Shown piece by piece: positions 34,587-39,513 of a DNA stretch of 39,513 bases (position 1 is the first letter of the stretch; each line of letters opens with the position of its first letter). The notes under the pieces are model-generated. The model was not told the origin of the DNA. It made no database searches and saw only the letters and a list, made by a program, of their open reading frames with translations. Position numbers and translations under genes: made by a program. The stretch covers positions 1-39,513 of the forward strand of contig SBGD01000032.1 of assembly GCA_006226775.1 (NCBI GenBank). Direction: 5' to 3'. This stretch comes from Paracoccaceae bacterium (lineage in GTDB: Bacteria > Pseudomonadota > Alphaproteobacteria > Rhodobacterales > Rhodobacteraceae).

Positions 34587-35045
34587 GTGATCCGACCGTT
34601 GCCGCAATCCGTGCTGTTCTGCTGCGATCACAATGCCGTCCGCTCGCCCATGGCCGAGGGGATCATGAAGAAGTTCTATGGCCAGGACACCTATGTCCAG
34701 TCGGTCGGCGTGCGCAACGACCAGGAGATCGACGGCTTTGCCATCGCCGTCTGCCAGGAGATCGGGGTGAAGCTGGACCGCCACCGCTCGCGCTCGTTCG
34801 ACGAGCTCGAGCAGATGGGCGAGGCGCTGTCCTCCTTCGACCTGGTGCTGGCGCTCTCGCCCGCCAGCCACCACAAGGCGCTGGATCTGACCCGCTGCTT
34901 TCACCTGACGGTGGAATACTGGCCGATCATGGACCCGACCGGCCAGGGCGAGGGGCGGGCCGAGAAGATGGCCGCCTATCGCACCACCCGCGACCAGATC
35001 GTCGCCCAGTTGCAGGCCAACTGGGGCCCCGGGCCGGGCGCATGA
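34587..35045 (+). CDS. Low-molecular-weight protein-tyrosine phosphatase family protein
   Basis: A 152-residue member of the low-molecular-weight phosphatase/ArsC fold. The P-loop is VLFCCDHNAVRSPMAEG with nucleophile Cys13 and Arg19 (C-x5-R), and the general-acid Asp116 lies in MDPTG. The usual loop reads CxGNxCRS; here the second cysteine is valine, so any disulfide protection would need Cys12. The start is GTG 34587, four bases after the UPF0262 stop. The following acetyltransferase overlaps by 4 bp. Whether it acts on phosphotyrosine, phosphoarginine or arsenate cannot be decided; the short loop and tight link to UPF0262 suggest a housekeeping role. Confidence 0.9.
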   Translation: MIRPLPQSVLFCCDHNAVRSPMAEGIMKKFYGQDTYVQSVGVRNDQEIDGFAIAVCQEIGVKLDRHRSRSFDELEQMGEALSSFDLVLALSPASHHKALDLTRCFHLTVEYWPIMDPTGQGEGRAEKMAAYRTTRDQIVAQLQANWGPGPGA

Positions 35046-35626
35046 CCGAGGTCCGCGTCCTGACCGGTGCTGCGCTGGAGGCGGCGCTGCCGCAGGTGGC
35101 GCAGCTCCGGATCGCGGTGTTTCGCGACTGGCCCTATCTCTACGCGGGCGATCTCGCGCATGAGGCGCAGTACCTGCAAAGCTACCGCGACTCCGACCGC
35201 GCCATCCTGGTCGGCGCCTTCGACGGCGCCCGCATGATCGGCGCCGCCACCGGCACCCCGCTGGCCGACCACGCCGATGCCGCCCAGATCGCCGGCTGCG
35301 GGCTCGGCGTGCCGGTCGAACGGATCTTCTACTGCGCCGAAAGCGTGCTCCTGCCCGGCTATCGCGGGCACGGCATCGGCCATCTGTTCTTTGACCAGCG
35401 CGAAGCCTTTGCCCGCGCCCGGGGCTTCACCCATGCCGCCTTTTGCGCCGTGCGCCGCCCCGCGGATCACCCGCAGCGCCCCGCGGATTACCGCCCGCTC
35501 GACCCCTTCTGGCGCAAGCGCGGCTATGCGCCGGTCGAGGGCGCCGAGGCGGTGTTCTCCTGGAAGGACCTGGGCGGCGACCGGCAGAGCGAGAAACCCC
35601 TGCAGGTCTGGATGCGCGCCCTGTGA
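35042..35626 (+). CDS. GNAT family N-acetyltransferase
   Basis: A 194-residue protein with the GNAT fold. The acetyl-CoA pyrophosphate loop is YRGHGIG (107-113) after the beta-4 strand (YCAESVLLPG), followed by the FFDQREAFARARGF helix. The N-terminal part has an AQLRIAVFRDWPYLYAGD segment shared by a subgroup of uncharacterised bacterial GNAT proteins. The ATG overlaps the phosphatase stop by 4 bp. No signal peptide. The acceptor is unknown; neither neighbour identifies it. Confidence 0.88.
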   Translation: MTEVRVLTGAALEAALPQVAQLRIAVFRDWPYLYAGDLAHEAQYLQSYRDSDRAILVGAFDGARMIGAATGTPLADHADAAQIAGCGLGVPVERIFYCAESVLLPGYRGHGIGHLFFDQREAFARARGFTHAAFCAVRRPADHPQRPADYRPLDPFWRKRGYAPVEGAEAVFSWKDLGGDRQSEKPLQVWMRAL

Positions 35627-35709
35627 CGAAGGCGTGTGACAGGACTTTGTGACCGGCCCCGCGGAGATTCGATCTTAAAACCGCCCCGCGAAGCGCCTAT
35701 ATTGGCAGC

Positions 35710-36084
35710 ATGAAAAACATCCTCTGCACCAGCGTCATCGCCCTGACCCTCGCCCTGCCGGCCACCGCACAGCAGGAGGAGGCGGAGGGCAAAGGTCTCA
35801 GCCTGATGGAAGAAGGCGCGCGGCTGTTCTTTCGCGGGCTGCGCGACGAGATGGAACCGGCGCTGAGAGAGCTTGAAGGCATGGCCCGGGACATCGAGCC
35901 TTCACTGCGCACCTTCGTCCAGGAAATGGGCCCCGCCCTGCGCGAGATGTTCGACCGGGTCGAGGACTGGAGCGCCTACCACCCGCCGGAAATGCTGCCC
36001 AACGGCGACATCATCATCCGCCGCAAGACGCCGCAGGAGTTGATGGACGAACCGCAAAAGACGCCGGAAGAGATCGACCTCTAG
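35710..36084 (+). CDS. Small secreted/periplasmic helical protein, hypothetical
   Basis: A 124-residue precursor with a signal peptide (about 1-20, ILCTSVIALTLALPATA, cleavage after TA). The mature part is acidic and helical with repeated EPALRELE / EPSLRTFV / GPALREMF turns, about 11-17 residues apart, then a conserved-looking DWSAYHPPEMLPNGDIIIRRK end. Similar small proteins in Rhodobacteraceae are sometimes labelled AAA+ ATPase in databases, but there is no P-loop here and the label would be wrong. It stands alone, 83 bp after the acetyltransferase. Function unknown. Confidence 0.8.
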   Translation: MKNILCTSVIALTLALPATAQQEEAEGKGLSLMEEGARLFFRGLRDEMEPALRELEGMARDIEPSLRTFVQEMGPALREMFDRVEDWSAYHPPEMLPNGDIIIRRKTPQELMDEPQKTPEEIDL

Positions 36085-36120
36085 GCGCCTGTCAGCCCCG
36101 CGCGGCCCCACAAGACCCAC

Positions 36121-36180
36121 GCATCCCCCGACGCGCTCCGCCATCCCCCGACGCGCTCCGTCATCCTCCAACGTGTTCCG
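36121..36180. repeat. 20-bp tandem repeat, three copies, leading into a REP-like hairpin
   Basis: Three head-to-tail 20-base units start at 36121, 36141 and 36161. The first two are CATCCCCCGACGCGCTCC with one-base edges; the third has drifted. The next unit's start (TCATCCC) merges into the hairpin arm at 36180, suggesting the repeats grew by copying the edge of the REP-like element. Confidence 0.7.
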
Positions 36181-36248
36181 TCATCCCGGGCTTGACCCGG
36201 GATCTCATGGCCCAAAGCGCGGAGATCCCGGGTCAGGCCCGGGATGAC
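36180..36248. repeat. REP-like long inverted repeat, possible two-way terminator
   Basis: Two 26-base arms (36180-36205 and 36223-36248) pair with a single mismatch around a 17-base spacer with CTCATGGCC. Each arm is itself a partial palindrome of the CCCGGGNTTGACCCGGG kind. The spacer and arm design match 22171-22228. It lies between the convergent secreted-protein and cation-transporter genes; the gap 36085-36264 holds only this and the tandem repeat. Confidence 0.85.
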
Positions 36249-36264
36249 GTTCCGCAAAGCCCCG

Positions 36265-36885
36265 TCACGGATGCGCGTGTTCCCGGCGCTCGCTCAACGC
36301 CTGCGCCAGGATCTGCCAGGCCGAGGACAGGAACAACCCGGCCATGATGGCGGCGACGATCAGGTCGGGCCAGGCCGTGGCCGTCCCCCAGACCCCCAGC
36401 GCCGCAACAATCACCGCGACGTTGCCGATGGCATCATTGCGCGAACAGAGCCAGACCGAGCGGACATTGGCATCGCCGTCCTTGTACTTCACCAGCAGCA
36501 TCACCGAGGCCAGGTTGGCGGCCAGCGCCATCACTCCCACAACGCCCATCACCGGCGCCTCCGGCACGCCCGGCCCCAGCACCTGGTAGAGCGTCGAGCC
36601 CATGACCCAGAGCCCCATGAGCAAAAGGCTCACCCCCTTGCCCAGCGCCGCCAGGCTGCGGGTGCGCATCGAGGTGCCGATCACCGCCAGCGAAATCCCG
36701 TAGGTCAGCGCATCGCCGGCGAAATCCAGCGCATCGGCCTGAAGCGCCTGGCTTCCGGCCAGTTGCCCGGCGGTCATCTCGACGCCGAACATCGTCGCAT
36801 TGATCGCGATCACCGCCCAGAGACGGCGCTTGTAATCGGCAGAAACGCCCTCGAATTTTGCATCTTGTCCGCAGCAACCGGCCAT
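36265..36885 (-). CDS. Cation transporter, CDF-like (short form without C-terminal domain)
   Basis: An inner-membrane divalent-cation/proton antiporter of the cation diffusion facilitator superfamily. The 206-residue protein has about six hydrophobic helices and stops after the membrane domain, so it lacks the usual cytoplasmic C-terminal domain. The first metal motif is ALQADALDFAGDA (Asp51, Asp54, Asp58), and the second is NDAIGN in helix five. The N-terminus starts MAGCCGQD, a cysteine pair that could pick up soft metals. I chose ATG 36885 over 36933. It is divergent from the MerR-type gene, whose operator lies in its promoter, so it is the likely regulated efflux pump. Confidence 0.9.
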   Translation of the reverse strand: MAGCCGQDAKFEGVSADYKRRLWAVIAINATMFGVEMTAGQLAGSQALQADALDFAGDALTYGISLAVIGTSMRTRSLAALGKGVSLLLMGLWVMGSTLYQVLGPGVPEAPVMGVVGVMALAANLASVMLLVKYKDGDANVRSVWLCSRNDAIGNVAVIVAALGVWGTATAWPDLIVAAIMAGLFLSSAWQILAQALSERREHAHP

Positions 36886-36914
36886 ATCCGACTCCTTGTC
36901 TGTCCTGCCATGAC

Positions 36915-36945
36915 TACCTAATCTCTCTAGCAACTAGAGGTTCAA
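36915..36945 (-). promoter_or_regulatory. MerR-type promoter of the cation transporter
   Basis: On the reverse strand, -35 TTGAAC (36945-36940) and a -10 candidate TAGGTA (36920-36915) are 19 bases apart. The perfect dyad CTCTAG-TTG-CTAGAG (36939-36925) fills the spacer. Long 19-base spacers with a central dyad are the hallmark of promoters twisted open by MerR-family activators. Transcription would run into the transporter gene with a short leader. Confidence 0.82.
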
Positions 36946-36957
36946 GAGGGTTTTTCG

Positions 36958-37392
36958 ATGTTTTCCATCGGCGAGATGTCCCGGCGCACCGGGGTCAAGG
37001 TGCCGACCATCCGGTACTACGAAGAGATCGGCGTGCTCGAGAATGCTGGGCGCAGTGCGGGAAACCAGCGGCGCTACGACCGCGCGGCGCTCGACCGGCT
37101 GCAATTCGTGCGCCATGCCCGCGACCTGGGCTTTTCGCTCGATGACATCCGGTCGCTGATCGCCCTGCAGACCCGGCCGCTGCAGCTTCACACCGCCGCC
37201 GCCGGGATTGCCCATCGGCAGCTGGCGGCGGTGCGCGACCGGATCGGGCGGCTCAAGCGGCTGGAGGCCGAGCTTGAGCGGATCGCCGGGGCCTGCGACG
37301 GCACCGACACCTGCGACGGCGCGGCCTTCGGCGAATGCGCGGTCCTGCAGGCGATGGCCGACCATTCGCGCTGCGAGGGCAGGCATGGCTGA
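36958..37392 (+). CDS. MerR-family metal-responsive regulator (ZntR/CadR/PbrR-like)
   Basis: A 144-residue dimeric activator. The winged helix-turn-helix is SIGEMSRRTGVKVPTIRYYEEIGVL (3-27), a dimer coiled coil follows (about 80-110), and the C-terminus has a cysteine cluster: Cys113, Cys119, Cys127, Cys139 with His136 and His143. The layout GACDGTDTC and GECAVLQAM resembles the ZntR metal loop, but the position of ZntR Cys79 appears to be alanine (HTAAAG), and the paired CysCys is Cys-Asp. The metal is therefore uncertain. It starts 18 bp from the -35 of the divergent transporter promoter, which it probably controls. Confidence 0.92.
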   Translation: MFSIGEMSRRTGVKVPTIRYYEEIGVLENAGRSAGNQRRYDRAALDRLQFVRHARDLGFSLDDIRSLIALQTRPLQLHTAAAGIAHRQLAAVRDRIGRLKRLEAELERIAGACDGTDTCDGAAFGECAVLQAMADHSRCEGRHG

Positions 37393-37406
37393 CCCTTGCG
37401 GGCCGG

Positions 37407-37910
37407 TCAGGCCGCAGCCCGGCGGCGGCGGCGAAACGGCATCCGCAGAAGCGACATGAGCGAGCCGAGCAGCATCAACCCGCCCAGGAACCCGACCCCG
37501 GCAAAGGCCGCGCCCTCGAAGGTGACCGGAAGTGCCGGCTTGTAGGCCTCCCAGGCGCGGCGGGCAATCTGGCGGTCGGTCATGTTGGCGGCGAGGTAGG
37601 CCCGGGTGAAGGGCCCGGCCCCCTGCAACGCCGCGAGATCCTCGGACAGGCGGGCGTGGCGGTCGAGGGTCCTCGCCATGGTCTCGGCCCGCGCCCGCGC
37701 CATGGCACCGCCCCCGGCGAGGTCGGCCAGGGCCTCCTGCCGGTTCAACCCGACGCTGGCGGCATCGGCGTCGAACTCGGCGACGACCCGGCTCAGTTCA
37801 TCCACCGCGCCGCCCAGTCGCTGGGCATATTGCTGCGAGAACTCCGGGAATTGCGACAGGCCCGCCGCGCCCGTCAAGCCGCCGGCGAGCATCAGGGCGC
37901 GTGCGATCAT
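37407..37910 (-). CDS. DUF2937 family protein
   Basis: A 167-residue protein of the DUF2937 family. The N-terminal hydrophobic segment (IARALMLAGGLTGAAGL) leads into the conserved FPEFSQQYAQRLGGAVDELSRVVAEFD (about 20-46), a helical middle rich in Ala, Arg and Leu, and a C-terminal transmembrane helix (about 135-158) ending in a strongly basic RMPFRRRRR tail. It is probably an inner-membrane protein with a periplasmic helical part. I used ATG 37910 behind AGGAGG. It is convergent to the MerR-type gene and divergent from puuD. Function unknown. Confidence 0.88.
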   Translation of the reverse strand: MIARALMLAGGLTGAAGLSQFPEFSQQYAQRLGGAVDELSRVVAEFDADAASVGLNRQEALADLAGGGAMARARAETMARTLDRHARLSEDLAALQGAGPFTRAYLAANMTDRQIARRAWEAYKPALPVTFEGAAFAGVGFLGGLMLLGSLMSLLRMPFRRRRRAAA

Positions 37911-38072
37911 GGCGGCCTCCTGCCCGTTGGTTTTCGCCGCAGGATAGGGCCAGGGACAGGGCGCAATCAAGCCCGGCCCGCACCGCGCCACCCGGGACGG
38001 CGAAACCTGCGCCAAACCCAAGGCCCCCGCCCGCTGCGGATGCGCGCGACCCAGGACATTCTTCGGTTTTCT

Positions 38073-38103
38073 TTGACACTGCTTGGTGTTTCACAGCGAT
38101 ACC
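38073..38103 (+). promoter_or_regulatory. Possible promoter of puuD
   Basis: A perfect -35 TTGACA (38073-38078) is followed 19 bases later by GATACC, a weak -10 match. The site lies 57 bases before the puuD ATG in an otherwise AT-poor region. The -35 is convincing; the -10 is not. Confidence 0.35.
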
Positions 38104-38159
38104 AGAGCAAACCGCGGCACACTAGTCTGGCGGTGCAACCGAACCCTGAAAGGACCGCA

Positions 38160-39392
38160 ATGTACGACCTGGCAATCATCTGGGACTGGATCGCCTTTTC
38201 GGTGCGCTGGCTCCATATCATCACCGCAATGGCCTGGATCGGCGCCTCGTTCTACTTCGTGGCGCTCGACCTCATGCTCAAGCCCAACCCGGCCCTGCCG
38301 CAAGGCGCCCATGGCGAGGAATGGGAGGTCCACGGCGGCGGCTTCTACCACACCGTCAAGTACATGGTGGCCCCCGCGCAGATGCCCGAGCACCTGACCT
38401 GGCACAAGTGGCAGAGCTATTCCACCTGGCTCTCGGGCGCGGCGCTGCTGATGATCATCTACTGGGTCGGCGGAGAGCTTTTCCTGATCGATCCGACCAA
38501 GGCGGACCTGGCACTCTGGCAGGCCATTCTGATCTCCGGCGGCTCGCTGACCATCGGCTGGATCGCCTATGACTACCTCTGCAAGTCCAGGCTGGGCGAG
38601 ACGCCGACGCTGCTGATGCTGCTGCTCTTCGTGATCCTGGTGGTGATGTCCTGGGGCTACAACCAGATCTTCACCGGCCGCGCGGCCCTTCTGCACCTCG
38701 GCGCCTTCACCGCGACGATCATGACGGCCAATGTGTTCTTCCAGATCATGCCCAACCAGCGCATCGTGGTCGAAGACCTGAAAGCGGGCCGCACCCCCGA
38801 CGCAAAATACGGCAAGATCGCCAAGCTGCGCTCGACCCACAACAACTACCTGACGCTGCCGGTAGTCTTCCTGATGCTGTCGAACCACTATCCGCTGGCC
38901 TTTGCCACCGAATACGCCTGGATCATCGCCAGCCTGATCTTCCTGACCGGGGTGCTGATCCGGCATTACTTCAACACCATGCATTCCACCGGCAAGGGCC
39001 CGCACTGGACCTGGGCGGTGACGGTGGCGATCATGCTGGTGATCGCCTGGCTCTCGGTGGTGCCGTCGATGGACAGCTACGAGGAAAGCGAGGCCCGCGC
39101 GCTGACCCCCTACGAGCAGCGTTTCGCCTCGGCCCCAGGCTTCGCCGAGGCCTACGACACCGTGGTCGGCAATTGCTCGATGTGCCACGCGCGTGAGCCG
39201 GTCTGGGAGGGTCTGCACTGGGCCCCCAAGGGCGTGGTGCTGGAGACCGAGGCCGATGTCGCCCGCCATGCCCAGCAGGTCTATCTTCAGGCCGGCGTCA
39301 GCCACGCCATGCCGCCGCCCAATGCCATCGACATGGACGCCGAGGCCCGCCACACCATTATTTCCTGGTACCGCCAGGGCCGGAAAGGCTGA
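38160..39392 (+). CDS. puuD: Membrane urate hydroxylase PuuD with C-terminal cytochrome c domain
   Basis: Oxidises urate to 5-hydroxyisourate in purine breakdown, passing electrons to a fused cytochrome instead of oxygen. The 410-residue product has about eight transmembrane helices (from IIWDWIAFSVRWLHIITAMAWIG at the N-terminus, with conserved histidines in the membrane part) and a periplasmic C-terminal domain with one heme c motif CSMCH (339-343) and a later methionine in HAMPPPN as the likely sixth ligand. The order membrane DUF989 domain plus cytochrome c is that of PuuD. ATG 38160 follows AAAGGACC. The other purine genes would lie beyond the right edge; 39393-39513 shows no gene. Confidence 0.93.
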   Translation: MYDLAIIWDWIAFSVRWLHIITAMAWIGASFYFVALDLMLKPNPALPQGAHGEEWEVHGGGFYHTVKYMVAPAQMPEHLTWHKWQSYSTWLSGAALLMIIYWVGGELFLIDPTKADLALWQAILISGGSLTIGWIAYDYLCKSRLGETPTLLMLLLFVILVVMSWGYNQIFTGRAALLHLGAFTATIMTANVFFQIMPNQRIVVEDLKAGRTPDAKYGKIAKLRSTHNNYLTLPVVFLMLSNHYPLAFATEYAWIIASLIFLTGVLIRHYFNTMHSTGKGPHWTWAVTVAIMLVIAWLSVVPSMDSYEESEARALTPYEQRFASAPGFAEAYDTVVGNCSMCHAREPVWEGLHWAPKGVVLETEADVARHAQQVYLQAGVSHAMPPPNAIDMDAEARHTIISWYRQGRKG

Positions 39393-39513
39393 ACCGCCCC
39401 ACACCGCGACCCCCCGCGTCCCCCGCCCCTCGGCCATTTCCCCGCAACAGCCCCCTCCCCAGCGCCCCCTGCTCTTCATCTTGCCGATAAACTCCGGGGG
39501 GTCTGGGGGGCTG

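Noticed and set aside
35710-36084. AAA+ ATPase label for the small secreted protein
   Set aside because: There is no Walker A or B motif and the protein has a signal peptide and only 124 residues.

Overview
The window reads as chromosomal DNA of a high-GC alphaproteobacterium of the Rhodobacterales (Rhodobacteraceae/Paracoccaceae). This rests on family content and gene order recognised by eye: an RpoE/ChrR pair with an ECF promoter of the Rhodobacter type, a DUF4170-waaA-lpxK group, UPF0262 next to a low-molecular-weight phosphatase, mlaA-mlaC, smpB-sseA-aminotransferase, and DUF2937 beside a PuuD-type urate hydroxylase. I found no rRNA, tRNA, phage genes, transposases or CRISPR array. Most of the window is ordinary core genome; the unusual signal lies in intergenic repeats and in a few proteins with altered active sites.

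Layout. 1-3.8 kb: the start of an unknown leftward gene, murJ (lipid II flippase), a rhomboid-fold protein lacking its catalytic residues, and trpS. 3.8-9.7 kb: two leftward groups, a type I secretion ABC transporter with its HlyD adaptor, then RidA, a glycerophosphodiester phosphodiesterase, a COG3146 acyltransferase-like protein and phhB, several joined by 4-bp stop/start overlaps. 9.7-14.5 kb: a seven-copy 17-bp tandem array, then mlaA-mlaC, smpB, sseA, an aromatic/aspartate aminotransferase and a small membrane protein. 14.6-18.85 kb: a PBP1-type peptidoglycan synthase, and divergently glnK-amtB ending in a clear intrinsic terminator. 18.85-22.2 kb: a dispersed repeat, mutL and rmuC.

22.2-27.5 kb is a stress locus. 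rpoE-chrR run leftward from a good autoregulatory ECF promoter; a tightly coupled four-gene operon (FAD oxidoreductase, DUF1365, DUF3833, SDR) runs rightward, followed by a DUF3775 gene. Related genes in Rhodobacter sphaeroides belong to the singlet-oxygen sigma-E response and have been connected to membrane fatty acid modification. 27.5-30.2 kb: a second full copy of the dispersed repeat and the lipid A/Kdo genes lpxK, a divergent waaA homologue and DUF4170. 30.3-33.6 kb: katG and divergent oxyR, with an exact OxyR-type motif between them.

33.8-35.7 kb: a small membrane ORF, a paired-palindrome element identical to one at 6.6 kb, UPF0262, a phosphatase and an acetyltransferase. 35.7-39.5 kb: a small secreted protein, a REP-like hairpin, a CDF-type cation transporter with a divergent MerR-type regulator and a textbook 19-bp-spacer MerR promoter, DUF2937, and puuD. 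Themes recurring across the window are envelope biogenesis (murJ, PBP1, mlaA/C, lpxK/waaA, COG3146) and oxidative stress (rpoE-chrR, katG-oxyR). Non-coding families seen more than once are the 42-bp double palindrome (2 copies), the roughly 165-bp dispersed repeat (3 copies) and a REP-like palindrome (3 sites).
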